Origin: Xylocopa sonorina
Taxonomy: Eukaryota > Arthropoda > Insecta > Hymenoptera > Apidae
NCBI RefSeq assembly: GCF_050948175.1
Contig: NW_027490091.1
Coordinates: 248,001-312,000 of the forward strand
Length of the DNA stretch: 64,000 nt
Direction: 5' to 3'
This document shows, piece by piece, positions 13,351-28,500 of the stretch (the first letter of the stretch is position 1; each line of letters begins with the position of its first letter). The notes beneath the pieces were generated by a model that was not told the DNA's origin, searched no databases, and saw only the letters and a list, made by a program, of their open reading frames with translations. The position numbers and the translations under genes were made by a program.

Positions 13351-16300
13351 CTCGGTGGGCACTTTTTTCTTCAAACTACTGTCAATATTCAAATTTTATC
13401 TATTGGTTGATATCTTTTTGTCAAACATTAGTCAATAAACGAATTTTTAAACTAGGTTGTAACTTTTTTCATCAAATTATCGCCTACATACGAAATTCAA
13501 CTCTCGGTGGGAATTTTTTGGTCAAACTACCGTCAATGTACGAATTTTGACTCTCGGTGGGAACTTTTTTCTTCAAACTACTGTCAATACTCAAATTTTA
13601 ACTATTGTTTGAGATCTTTTTGTTAAACAATTGCAAATAAACGAATTTTAATACTAGGTTGGAATTTTTTTCTTCAAACTATCGCATATACGAAATTTAA
13701 CTCTCGGCAGGAATTTTTTGGTCAAGCTACCATCAATGTTCGAATTTTAACTCACGGTGGGCACTTTTTTCTTCAAACTACTGTCAATATTCAAATTTTA
13801 TCTACTGGTTGACATCTTTTTGTCAAACATTCGTCAATAAACGAATTTTTAAACTAGATTGTAACTTTTTTCATCAAATTATCGCCTACATACGAAATTC
13901 AACTCTCGGTGGGAATTTTTTGGTCAAACTACCGTCAATGTACGAATTTTGACTCTCGGTGGGAACTTTTTTCTTCAAACTACTGTCAATACTCAAATTT
14001 TAACTATTGTTTGAGATCTTTTTGTTAAACAATTGCAAATAAACGAATTTTAATACTAGGTTGGAATTTTTTTCTTCAAACTATCGCATATACGAAATTT
14101 AACTCTCGGCAGGAATTTTTTGGTCAAGCTACCATCAATGTTCGAATTTTAACTCACGGTGGGCACTTTTTTCTTCAAACTACTGTCAATATTCAAATTT
14201 TATCTATTGGTTGATATCTTTTTGTCAAACATTCGTCAATAAACGAATTTTTAAACTAGGTTGTAACTTTTTTCATCAAATTATCGCCTACATGCGAAAT
14301 TCAACTCTCGGTGGGAATTTTTTGGTCAAACTACCGTCAATGTACGAATTTTAACTCTCGGTGGGAACTTTTTTCTTCAAACTACTGTCAATACTCAAAT
14401 TTTAACTATTGTTTGAGATCTTTTTGTTAAACAATTGTAAATAAACGAATTTTAATACTAGGTTGGAATTTTTTTCTTCAAACTATCGCATATACGAAAT
14501 TTAACTCTCGGTAGGAATTTTTTGGTCAAGCTACCATCAATGTTCAAATTTTAACTTTCGGTGGGTCACTTTTTTCTTCAAACTACTGTCAATATTCATA
14601 TTTTAACTATTGGTTGAAATCTTTTTGTCAACAATCGTCAATAGACGAATTTTAATACTAGGTTGGAATTTTTTCCTTCAAACTATCGCCTATATACGAA
14701 ATTTAACTCTCGGTGGAAATTTTTTGGTCAAGCTACCGTCAATGTACGAATTTTAACCCTCGGTGGGCACTTTTTTCTTCAAACTACTGTCAATATTCAA
14801 ATTTTATCTATTGGTTGATATCTTTTTGTCAAACATTAGTCAATAAACGAATTTTTAAACTAGGTTGTAACTTTTTTCATCAAATTATCGCCTACATACG
14901 AAATTCAACTCTCGGTGGGAATTTTTTGGTCAAACTACCGTCAATGTACGAATTTTGACTCTCGGTGGGAACTTTTTTCTTCAAACTACTGTCAATACTC
15001 AAATTTTAACTATTGTTTGAGATCTTTTTGTTAAACAATTGCAAATAAACGAATTTTAATACTAGGTTGGAATTTTTTTCTTCAAACTATCGCATATACG
15101 AAATTTAACTCTCGGTGGGAATTTTTTGGTCAAGCTACCGTCAATGTACGAATTCTAACTCTCGGTGGGCACTTTTTTTTCAAACTACTGTCAATATTCA
15201 AATTTTATCTATTGGTTGATATCTTTTTGTCAAACATTCGTCAATAAACGAATTTTTAAACTAGGTTGTAACTTTTTTCATCAAATTATCGCCTACATAC
15301 GAAATTCAACTCTCGGTGGGAATTTTTTGGTCAAACTACCGTCAATGTACGAATTTTGACTCTCGGTGGGAACTTTTTTCTTCAAACTACTGTCAATACT
15401 CAAATTTTAACTATTGTCTGAGATCTTTTTGTTAAACAATTGCAAATAAACGAATTTTAATACTAGGTTGGAATTTTTTTCTTCAAACTATCGCATATAC
15501 GAAATTTAACTCTCGGCAGGAATTTTTTAGACAAGCTACCATCAATGTTCGAATTTTAACTCACGGTGGGCACTTTTTTCTTCAAACTACTGTCAATATT
15601 CAAATTTTATCTATTGGTTGATATCTTTTTGTCAAACATTCGTCAATAAACGAATTTTTAAACTAGGTTGTAACTTTTTTCATCAAATTATCGCCTACAT
15701 ACGAAATTCAACTCTCGGTGGGAATTTTTTGGTCAAACTACCGTCAATGTACGAATTTTGACTCTCGGTGGGAACTTTTTTCTTCAAACTACTGTCAATA
15801 CTCAAATTTTAACTATTGTTTGAGATCTTCTTGTTAAACAATTGCAAATAAACGAATTTTAATACTAGGTTGGAATTTTTTTCTTCAAACTATCGCATAT
15901 ACGAAATTTAACTCTCGGCAGGAATTTTTTGGTCAAGCTACCATCAATGTTCGAATTTTAACTCACGGTGGGCACTTTTTTCTTCAAACTACTGTCAATA
16001 TTCAAATTTTATCTATTGGTTGATATCTTTTTGTCAAACATTCGTCAATAAACGAATTTTTAAACTAGGTTGTAACTTTTTTCATCAAATTATCGCCTAC
16101 ATGCGAAATTGAACTCTCGGTGGGAATTTTTTGGTCAAACTACCGTCAATGTACGAATTTTAACTCTCGGTGGGAACTTTTTTCTTCAAACTACTGTCAA
16201 TACTCAAATTTTAACTATTGTTTGAGATCTTTTTGTTAAACAATTGTAAATAAACGAATTTTAATACTAGGTTGGAATTTTTTTCTTCAAACTATCGCAT

Positions 16301-19300
16301 ATACGAAATTTAACGCTCGGTAGGAATTTTTTGGTCAAGCTACCATCAATGTTCGAATTTTAACTCTCGGTGGGCACTTTTTTCTTCAAACTACTGTCAA
16401 TATTCAGATTTTATCTATTGGTTGAAGTCTTTTTGTCGAACAATCGTCAATAAACGAATTTTCATACTAGGTTGGAATTTTTTTCTTCAAACTATTGCCT
16501 ACATACGAAGTTCAACTCTCGGTGGGAATTTTTTGGTCAAACTACCGACAATGTACGAATTTTAACTCTCGGTGGGCACTTTTCTCTTCAAACTACTGTC
16601 AATATTCATATTTTAACTATTGGTTGAAATCTTTTTGTCAACAATCGTCAATAGACGAATTTTAATACTAGGTTGGAATTTTTTCCTTCAAACTATCGCC
16701 TATATACGAAATTTAACTCTCGGTGGAAATTTTTTGGTCAAGCTACCGTCAATGTACGAATTTTAACCCTCGGTGGGCACTTTTTTCTTCAAACTACTGT
16801 CAATATTCAAATTTTATCTATTGGTTGATATCTTTTTGTCAAACATTAGTCAATAAACGAATTTTTAAACTAGGTTGTAACTTTTTTCATCAAATTATCG
16901 CCTACATACGAAATTCAACTCTCGGTGGGAATTTTTTGGTCAAACTACCGTCAATGTACGAATTTTGACTCTCGGTGGGAACTTTTTTCTTCAAACTACT
17001 GTCAATACTCAAATTTTAACTATTGTTTGAGATCTTTTTGTTAAACAATTGCAAATAAACGAATTTTAATACTAGGTTGGAATTTTTTTCTTCAAACTAT
17101 CGCATATACGAAATTTAACACTCGGCAGGAATTTTTTGGTCAAGCTACCATCAATGTTCGAATTTTAACTCACGGTGGGCACTTTTTTCTTCAAACTACT
17201 GTCAATATTCAAATTTTATCTACTGGTTGACATCTTTTTGTCAAACATTCGTCAATAAACGAATTTTTAAACTAGATTGTAACTTTTTTCATCAAATTAT
17301 CGCCTACATACGAAATTCAACTCTCGGTGGGAATTTTTTGGTCAAACTACCGTCAATGTACGAATTTTGACTCTCGGTGGGAACTTTTTTCTTCAAACTA
17401 CTGTCAATACTCAAATTTTATCTATTGTTTGAGATCTTTTTGTTAAACAATTGCAAATAAACGAATTTTAATACTAGGTTGGAATTTTTTTCTTCAAACT
17501 ATCACATATACGAAATTTAACTCTCGGCAGGAATTTTTTGGTCAAACTACCGTCAATGTACGAATTTTAACTCTCGGTGGGCATTTTTCTCTTCAACCTA
17601 CTGTCAATATTCAGATTTTAAATATTGGTTGAGATCTTTTTGTTAAACAATTGTAAATAAACGAATTTTAATACTAGGTTGGAATTTTTTCCTTCAAACT
17701 ATCGCCTATATACGAAATTTAACTCTCGGTGGGCACTTTTTTCTTCAAACTACTGTCAATATTCAAATTTTATCTACTGGTTGATATCTTTTTGTCAAAC
17801 ATTCGTCAATAAACGAATTTTTAAACTAGGTTGTAACTTTTTTCATCAAATTATCGCCTACATACGAAATTCAACTCTCGGTGGGAATTTTTTGGTCAAA
17901 CTACCGTCAATGTACGAATTTTGACTCTCGGTGGGAACTTTTTTCTTCAAACTACTGTCAATACTCAAATTTTAACTATTGTTTGAGATCTTTTTGTTAA
18001 ACAATTGCAAATAAACGAATTTTAATACTAGGTTGGAATTTTTTTCTTCAAACTATCACATATACGAAATTTAACTCTCGGCAGGAATTTTTTGGTCAAA
18101 CTACCGTCAATGTACGAATTTTAACTCTCGGTGGGCACTTTTCTCTTCAACCTACTGTCAATATTCAGATTTTAAATATTGGTTGAGATCTTTTTGTTAA
18201 ACAATTGTAAATAAACGAATTTTAATACTAGGTTGGAATTTTTTCCATCAAACTATCGCCTATATACGAAATTTAACTCTCGGTGGGAATTTTTTGGTCA
18301 AGCTACCGTCAATGTACGAATTCTAACTCTCGGTGGGCACTTTTTTCTTCAAACTACTGTCAGTATTCAAATTTTATCTATTGGTTGATATCTTTTTGTC
18401 AAACATTCGTCAATAAACGAATTTTTAAACTAGGTTGTAACTTTTTTCATCAAATTATCGCCTACATACGAAATTCAACTCTCGGTGGGAATTTTTTGGT
18501 CAAACTACCGTCAATGTACGAATTTTGACTCTCGGTGGGAACTTTTTTCTTCAAACTACTGTCAATACTCAAATTTTAACTATTGTTTGAGATCTTTTTG
18601 TTAAACAATTGCAAATAAACGAATTTTAATACTAGGTTGGAATTTTTTTCTTCAAACTATCGCATATACGAAATTTAACTCTCGGCAGGAATTTTTTGGT
18701 CAAGCTACCATCAATGTTCGAATTTTAACTCACGGTGGGCACTTTTTTCTTCAAACTACTGTCAATATTCAAATTTTATCTATTGGTTGATATCTTTTTG
18801 TCAAACATTCGTCAATAAACGAATTTTTAAACTAGGTTGTAACTTTTTTCATCAAATTATCGCCTACATGCGAAATTCAACTCTCGGTGGGAATTTTTTG
18901 GTCAAACTACCGTCAATGTACGAATTTTAACTCTCGGTGGGAACTTTTTTCTTCAAACTACTGTCAATACTCAAATTTTAACTATTGTTTGAGATCTTTT
19001 TGTTAAACAATTGTAAATAAACGAATTTTAATACTAGGTTGGAATTTTTTTCTTCAAACTATCGCATATACGAAATTTAACGCTCGGTAGGAATTTTTTG
19101 GTCAAGCTACCATCAATGTTCGAATTTTAACTCTCGGTGGGCACTTTTTTCTTCAAACTACTGTCAATATTCAGATTTTATCTATTGGTTGAAGTCTTTT
19201 TGTCGAACAATCGTCAATAAACGAATTTTCATACTAGGTTGGAATTTTTTTCTTCAAACTATTGCCTACATACGAAGTTCAACTCTCGGTGGGAATTTTT

Positions 19301-22300
19301 TGGTCAAACTACCGACAATGTACGAATTTTAACTCTCGGTGGGCACTTTTCTCTTCAAACTACTGTCAATATTCAGATTTTAAATATTGGTTGAAATCTT
19401 TTTGTCAAACAGTCGTCAATAAACGAATTTTTATACTAGGTTGTAATTTTTTTCTACAAACTATCGCCTACATACGAAATTCAACTCTCGGTGGGAATTT
19501 TTTGGTCAAACTACCGTCAATGTACGAATTTTGACTCTCGGTGGGAACTTTTTTCTTCAAACTACTGTCAATACTCAAATTTTAACTATTGTTTGAGATC
19601 TTTTTGTTAAACAATTGCAAATAAACGAATTTTAATACTAGGTTGGAATTTTTTTCTTCAAACTATCGCATATACGAAATTTAACTCTCGGTAGGAATTT
19701 TTTGGTCAAGCTACCATCAATGTTCAAATTTTAACTTTCGGTGGGCACTTTTTTCTTCAAACTACTGTCAATATTCATATTTTAACTATTGGTTGAAATC
19801 TTTTTGTCAACAATCGTCAATAGACGAATTTTAATACTAGGTTGGAATTTTTTCCTTCAAACTATCGCCTATATACGAAATTTAACTCTCGGTGGAAATT
19901 TTTTGGTCAAGCTACCGTCAATGTACGAATTTTAACCCTCGGTGGGCACTTTTTTCTTCAAACTACTGTCAATATTCAAATTTTATCTATTGGTTGATAT
20001 CTTTTTGTCAAACATTAGTCAATAAACGAATTTTTAAACTAGGTTGTAACTTTTTTCATCAAATTATCGCCTACATACGAAATTCAACTCTCGGTGGGAA
20101 TTTTTTGGTCAAACTACCGTCAATGTACGAATTTTGACTCTCGGTGGGAACTTTTTTCTTCAAACTACTGTCAATACTCAAATTTTAACTATTGTTTGAG
20201 ATCTTTTTGTTAAACAATTGCAAATAAACGAATTTTAATACTAGGTTGGAATTTTTTTCTTCAAACTATCGCATATACGAAATTTAACACTCGGCAGGAA
20301 TTTTTTGGTCAAGCTACCATCAATGTTCGAATTTTAACTCACGGTGGGCACTTTTTTCTTCAAACTACTGTCAATATTCAAATTTTATCTACTGGTTGAC
20401 ATCTTTTTGTCAAACATTCGTCAATAAACGAATTTTTAAACTAGATTGTAACTTTTTTCATCAAATTATCGCCTACATACGAAATTCAACTCTCGGTGGG
20501 AATTTTTTGGTCAAACTACCGTCAATGTACGAATTTTGACTCTCGGTGGGAACTTTTTTCTTCAAACTACTGTCAATACTCAAATTTTATCTATTGTTTG
20601 AGATCTTTTTGTTAAACAATTGCAAATAAACGAATTTTAATACTAGGTTGGAATTTTTTTCTTCAAACTATCACATATACGAAATTTAACTCTCGGCAGG
20701 AATTTTTTGGTCAAACTACCGTCAATGTACGAATTTTAACTCTCGGTGGGCATTTTTCTCTTCAACCTACTGTCAATATTCAGATTTTAAATATTGGTTG
20801 AGATCTTTTTGTTAAACAATTGTAAATAAACGAATTTTAATACTAGGTTGGAATTTTTTCCTTCAAACTATCGCCTATATACGAAATTTAACTCTCGGTG
20901 GGCACTTTTTTCTTCAAACTACTGTCAATATTCAAATTTTATCTACTGGTTGATATCTTTTTGTCAAACATTCGTCAATAAACGAATTTTTAAACTAGGT
21001 TGTAACTTTTTTCATCAAATTATCGCCTACATACGAAATTCAACTCTCGGTGGGAATTTTTTGGTCAAACTACCGTCAATGTACGAATTTTGACTCTCGG
21101 TGGGAACTTTTTTCTTCAAACTACTGTCAATACTCAAATTTTAACTATTGTTTGAGATCTTTTTGTTAAACAATTGCAAATAAACGAATTTTAATACTAG
21201 GTTGGAATTTTTTTCTTCAAACTATCACATATACGAAATTTAACTCTCGGCAGGAATTTTTTGGTCAAACTACCGTCAATGTACGAATTTTAACTCTCGG
21301 TGGGCACTTTTCTCTTCAACCTACTGTCAATATTCAGATTTTAAATATTGGTTGAGATCTTTTTGTTAAACAATTGTAAATAAACGAATTTTAATACTAG
21401 GTTGGAATTTTTTCCATCAAACTATCGCCTATATACGAAATTTAACTCTCGGTGGGAATTTTTTGGTCAAGCTACCGTCAATGTACGAATTCTAACTCTC
21501 GGTGGGCACTTTTTTCTTCAAACTACTGTCAGTATTCAAATTTTATCTATTGGTTGATATCTTTTTGTCAAACATTCGTCAATAAACGAATTTTTAAACT
21601 AGGTTGTAACTTTTTTCATCAAATTATCGCCTACATACGAAATTCAACTCTCGGTGGGAATTTTTTGGTCAAACTACCGTCAATGTACGAATTTTGACTC
21701 TCGGTGGGAACTTTTTTCTTCAAACTACTGTCAATACTCAAATTTTAACTATTGTTTGAGATCTTTTTGTTAAACAATTGCAAATAAACGAATTTTAATA
21801 CTAGGTTGGAATTTTTTTCTTCAAACTATCGCATATACGAAATTTAACTCTCGGCAGGAATTTTTTGGTCAAGCTACCATCAATGTTCGAATTTTAACTC
21901 ACGGTGGGCACTTTTTTCTTCAAACTACTGTCAATATTCAAATTTTATCTACTGGTTGACATCTTTTTGTCAAACATTCGTCAATAAACGAATTTTTAAA
22001 CTAGATTGTAACTTTTTTCATCAAATTATCGCCTACATACGAAATTCAACTCTCGGTGGGAATTTTTTGGTCAAACTACCGTCAATGTACGAATTTTGAC
22101 TCTCGGTGGGAACTTTTTTCTTCAAACTACTGTCAATACTCAAATTTTATCTATTGTTTGAGATCTTTTTGTTAAACAATTGCAAATAAACGAATTTTAA
22201 TACTAGGTTGGAATTTTTTTCTTCAAACTATCACATATACGAAATTTAACTCTCGGCAGGAATTTTTTGGTCAAACTACCGTCAATGTACGAATTTTAAC

Positions 22301-22505
22301 TCTCGGTGGGCATTTTTCTCTTCAACCTACTGTCAATATTCAGATTTTAAATATTGGTTGAGATCTTTTTGTTAAACAATTGTAAATAAACGAATTTTAA
22401 TACTAGGTTGGAATTTTTTCCTTCAAACTATCGCCTATATACGAAATTTAACTCTCGGTGGGCACTTTTTTCTTCAAACTACTGTCAATATTCAAATTTT
22501 ATCTA
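13351..22505. repeat. Tandem segmental duplication of satellite, copy 2
   Basis: This is the adjacent copy of the 9.1-kb block, at an offset of 9103 bp. Identity by landmarks continues until about 22505, where the copies differ (tctattgg at 13402 against tctactgg at 22505). Part of it is repeated again at an offset of 4729 bp (about 17.7-20.8 kb matches 22.4-25.6 kb), and shorter offsets of 3169 and 1560 bp occur inside; 3169 + 1560 = 4729. The nested offsets indicate repeated unequal exchange or amplification. Confidence 0.8.
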
Positions 22506-25500
22506 CTGGTTGATATCTTTTTGTCAAACATTCGTCAATAAACGAATTTTTAAACTAGGTTGTAACTTTTTTCATCAAATTATCGCCTACATACGAAATT
22601 CAACTCTCGGTGGGAATTTTTTGGTCAAACTACCGTCAATGTACGAATTTTGACTCTCGGTGGGAACTTTTTTCTTCAAACTACTGTCAATACTCAAATT
22701 TTAACTATTGTTTGAGATCTTTTTGTTAAACAATTGCAAATAAACGAATTTTAATACTAGGTTGGAATTTTTTTCTTCAAACTATCACATATACGAAATT
22801 TAACTCTCGGCAGGAATTTTTTGGTCAAACTACCGTCAATGTACGAATTTTAACTCTCGGTGGGCACTTTTCTCTTCAACCTACTGTCAATATTCAGATT
22901 TTAAATATTGGTTGAGATCTTTTTGTTAAACAATTGTAAATAAACGAATTTTAATACTAGGTTGGAATTTTTTCCATCAAACTATCGCCTATATACGAAA
23001 TTTAACTCTCGGTGGGAATTTTTTGGTCAAGCTACCGTCAATGTACGAATTCTAACTCTCGGTGGGCACTTTTTTCTTCAAACTACTGTCAGTATTCAAA
23101 TTTTATCTATTGGTTGATATCTTTTTGTCAAACATTCGTCAATAAACGAATTTTTAAACTAGGTTGTAACTTTTTTCATCAAATTATCGCCTACATACGA
23201 AATTCAACTCTCGGTGGGAATTTTTTGGTCAAACTACCGTCAATGTACGAATTTTGACTCTCGGTGGGAACTTTTTTCTTCAAACTACTGTCAATACTCA
23301 AATTTTAACTATTGTTTGAGATCTTTTTGTTAAACAATTGCAAATAAACGAATTTTAATACTAGGTTGGAATTTTTTTCTTCAAACTATCGCATATACGA
23401 AATTTAACTCTCGGCAGGAATTTTTTGGTCAAGCTACCATCAATGTTCGAATTTTAACTCACGGTGGGCACTTTTTTCTTCAAACTACTGTCAATATTCA
23501 AATTTTATCTATTGGTTGATATCTTTTTGTCAAACATTCGTCAATAAACGAATTTTTAAACTAGGTTGTAACTTTTTTCATCAAATTATCGCCTACATGC
23601 GAAATTCAACTCTCGGTGGGAATTTTTTGGTCAAACTACCGTCAATGTACGAATTTTAACTCTCGGTGGGAACTTTTTTCTTCAAACTACTGTCAATACT
23701 CAAATTTTAACTATTGTTTGAGATCTTTTTGTTAAACAATTGTAAATAAACGAATTTTAATACTAGGTTGGAATTTTTTTCTTCAAACTATCGCATATAC
23801 GAAATTTAACGCTCGGTAGGAATTTTTTGGTCAAGCTACCATCAATGTTCGAATTTTAACTCTCGGTGGGCACTTTTTTCTTCAAACTACTGTCAATATT
23901 CAGATTTTATCTATTGGTTGAAGTCTTTTTGTCGAACAATCGTCAATAAACGAATTTTCATACTAGGTTGGAATTTTTTTCTTCAAACTATTGCCTACAT
24001 ACGAAGTTCAACTCTCGGTGGGAATTTTTTGGTCAAACTACCGACAATGTACGAATTTTAACTCTCGGTGGGCACTTTTCTCTTCAAACTACTGTCAATA
24101 TTCAGATTTTAAATATTGGTTGAAATCTTTTTGTCAAACAGTCGTCAATAAACGAATTTTTATACTAGGTTGTAATTTTTTTCTACAAACTATCGCCTAC
24201 ATACGAAATTCAACTCTCGGTGGGAATTTTTTGGTCAAACTACCGTCAATGTACGAATTTTGACTCTCGGTGGGAACTTTTTTCTTCAAACTACTGTCAA
24301 TACTCAAATTTTAACTATTGTTTGAGATCTTTTTGTTAAACAATTGCAAATAAACGAATTTTAATACTAGGTTGGAATTTTTTTCTTCAAACTATCGCAT
24401 ATACGAAATTTAACTCTCGGTAGGAATTTTTTGGTCAAGCTACCATCAATGTTCAAATTTTAACTTTCGGTGGGCACTTTTTTCTTCAAACTACTGTCAA
24501 TATTCATATTTTAACTATTGGTTGAAATCTTTTTGTCAACAATCGTCAATAGACGAATTTTAATACTAGGTTGGAATTTTTTCCTTCAAACTATCGCCTA
24601 TATACGAAATTTAACTCTCGGTGGAAATTTTTTGGTCAAGCTACCGTCAATGTACGAATTTTAACCCTCGGTGGGCACTTTTTTCTTCAAACTACTGTCA
24701 ATATTCAAATTTTATCTATTGGTTGATATCTTTTTGTCAAACATTAGTCAATAAACGAATTTTTAAACTAGGTTGTAACTTTTTTCATCAAATTATCGCC
24801 TACATACGAAATTCAACTCTCGGTGGGAATTTTTTGGTCAAACTACCGTCAATGTACGAATTTTGACTCTCGGTGGGAACTTTTTTCTTCAAACTACTGT
24901 CAATACTCAAATTTTAACTATTGTTTGAGATCTTTTTGTTAAACAATTGCAAATAAACGAATTTTAATACTAGGTTGGAATTTTTTTCTTCAAACTATCG
25001 CATATACGAAATTTAACACTCGGCAGGAATTTTTTGGTCAAGCTACCATCAATGTTCGAATTTTAACTCACGGTGGGCACTTTTTTCTTCAAACTACTGT
25101 CAATATTCAAATTTTATCTACTGGTTGACATCTTTTTGTCAAACATTCGTCAATAAACGAATTTTTAAACTAGATTGTAACTTTTTTCATCAAATTATCG
25201 CCTACATACGAAATTCAACTCTCGGTGGGAATTTTTTGGTCAAACTACCGTCAATGTACGAATTTTGACTCTCGGTGGGAACTTTTTTCTTCAAACTACT
25301 GTCAATACTCAAATTTTATCTATTGTTTGAGATCTTTTTGTTAAACAATTGCAAATAAACGAATTTTAATACTAGGTTGGAATTTTTTTCTTCAAACTAT
25401 CACATATACGAAATTTAACTCTCGGCAGGAATTTTTTGGTCAAACTACCGTCAATGTACGAATTTTAACTCTCGGTGGGCATTTTTCTCTTCAACCTACT

Positions 25501-28500
25501 GTCAATATTCAGATTTTAAATATTGGTTGAGATCTTTTTGTTAAACAATTGTAAATAAACGAATTTTAATACTAGGTTGGAATTTTTTCCTTCAAACTAT
25601 CGCCTATATACGAAATTTAACTCTCGGTGGGCACTTTTTTCTTCAAACTACTGTCAATATTCAAATTTTATCTACTGGTTGATATCTTTTTGTCAAACAT
25701 TCGTCAATAAACGAATTTTTAAACTAGGTTGTAACTTTTTTCATCAAATTATCGCCTACATACGAAATTCAACTCTCGGTGGGAATTTTTTGGTCAAACT
25801 ACCGTCAATGTACGAATTTTGACTCTCGGTGGGAACTTTTTTCTTCAAACTACTGTCAATACTCAAATTTTAACTATTGTTTGAGATCTTTTTGTTAAAC
25901 AATTGCAAATAAACGAATTTTAATACTAGGTTGGAATTTTTTTCTTCAAACTATCACATATACGAAATTTAACTCTCGGCAGGAATTTTTTGGTCAAACT
26001 ACCGTCAATGTACGAATTTTAACTCTCGGTGGGCACTTTTCTCTTCAACCTACTGTCAATATTCAGATTTTAAATATTGGTTGAGATCTTTTTGTTAAAC
26101 AATTGTAAATAAACGAATTTTAATACTAGGTTGGAATTTTTTCCTTCAAACTATCGCCTATATACGAAATTTAACTCTCGGTGGGAATTTTTTGGTCAAG
26201 CTACCGTCAATGTACGAATTCTAACTCTCGGTGGGCACTTTTTTTTCAAACTACTGTCAATATTCAAATTTTATCTATTGGTTGATATCTTTTTGTCAAA
26301 CATTCGTCAATAAACGAATTTTTAAACTAGGTTGTAACTTTTTTCATCAAATTATCGCCTACATACGAAATTCAACTCTCGGTGGGAATTTTTTGGTCAA
26401 ACTACCGTCAATGTACGAATTTTGACTCTCGGTGGGAACTTTTTTCTTCAAACTACTGTCAATACTCAAATTTTAACTATTGTCTGAGATCTTTTTGTTA
26501 AACAATTGCAAATAAACGAATTTTAATACTAGGTTGGAATTTTTTTCTTCAAACTATCGCATATACGAAATTTAACTCTCGGCAGGAATTTTTTGGACAA
26601 GCTACCATCAATGTTCGAATTTTAACTCACGGTGGGCACTTTTTTCTTCAAACTACTGTCAATATTCAAATTTTATCTATTGGTTGATATCTTTTTGTCA
26701 AACATTCGTCAATAAACGAATTTTTAAACTAGGTTGTAACTTTTTTCATCAAATTATCGCCTACATACGAAATTCAACTCTCGGTGGGAATTTTTTGGTC
26801 AAACTACCGTCAATGTACGAATTTTGACTCTCGGTGGGAACTTTTTTCTTCAAACTACTGTCAATACTCAAATTTTAACTATTGTTTGAGATCTTCTTGT
26901 TAAACAATTGCAAATAAACGAATTTTAATACTAGGTTGGAATTTTTTTCTTCAAACTATCGCATATACGAAATTTAACTCTCGGCAGGAATTTTTTGGTC
27001 AAGCTACCATCAATGTTCGAATTTTAACTCACGGTGGGCACTTTTTTCTTCAAACTACTGTCAATATTCAAATTTTATCTATTGGTTGATATCTTTTTGT
27101 CAAACATTCGTCAATAAACGAATTTTTAAACTAGGTTGTAACTTTTTTCATCAAATTATCGCCTACATGCGAAATTCAACTCTCGGTGGGAATTTTTTGG
27201 TCAAACTACCGTCAATGTACGAATTTTAACTCTCGGTGGGAACTTTTTTCTTCAAACTACTGTCAATACTCAAATTTTAACTATTGTTTGAGATCTTTTT
27301 GTTAAACAATTGTAAATAAACGAATTTTAATACTAGGTTGGAATTTTTTTCTTCAAACTATCGCATATACGAAATTTAACGCTCGGTAGGAATTTTTTGG
27401 TCAAGCTACCATCAATGTTCGAATTTTAACTCTCGGTGGGCACTTTTTTCTTCAAACTACTGTCAATATTCAGATTTTATCTATTGGTTGAAGTCTTTTT
27501 GTCGAACAATCGTCAATAAACGAATTTTCATACTAGGTTGGAATTTTTTTCTTCAAACTATTGCCTACATACGAAGTTCAACTCTCGGTGGGAATTTTTT
27601 GGTCAAACTACCGACAATGTACGAATTTTAACTCTCGGTGGGCACTTTTCTCTTCAAACTACTGTCAATATTCAGATTTTAAATATTGGTTGAAATCTTT
27701 TTGTCAAACAGTCGTCAATAAACGAATTTTTATACTAGGTTGTAATTTTTTTCTACAAACTATCGCCTACATACGAAATTCAACTCTCGGTGGGAATTTT
27801 TTGGTCAAACTACCGTCAATGTACGAATTTTGACTCTCGGTGGGAACTTTTTTCTTCAAACTACTGTCAATACTCAAATTTTAACTATTGTTCGAGATCT
27901 TTTTGTTAAACAATTGCAAATAAACGAATTTTAATACTAGGTTGGAATTTTTTTCTTCAAACTATCGCATATACGAAATTTAACACTCGGCAGGAATTTT
28001 TTGGTCAAGCTACCATCAATGTTCGAATTTTAACTCACGGTGGGCACTTTTTTCTTCAAACTACTGTCAATATTCAAATTTTATCTACTGGTTGACATCT
28101 TTTTGTCAAACATTCGTCAATAAACGAATTTTTAAACTAGATTGTAACTTTTTTCATCAAATTATCGCCTACATACGAAATTCAACTCTCGGTGGGAATT
28201 TTTTGGTCAAACTACCGTCAATGTACGAATTTTGACTCTCGGTGGGAACTTTTTTCTTCAAACTACTGTCAATACTCAAATTTTATCTATTGTTTGAGAT
28301 CTTTTTGTTAAACAATTGCAAATAAACGAATTTTAATACTAGGTTGGAATTTTTTTCTTCAAACTATCACATATACGAAATTTAACTCTCGGCAGGAATT
28401 TTTTGGTCAAACTACCGTCAATGTACGAATTTTAACTCTCGGTGGGCATTTTTCTCTTCAACCTACTGTCAATATTCAGATTTTAAATATTGGTTGAGAT

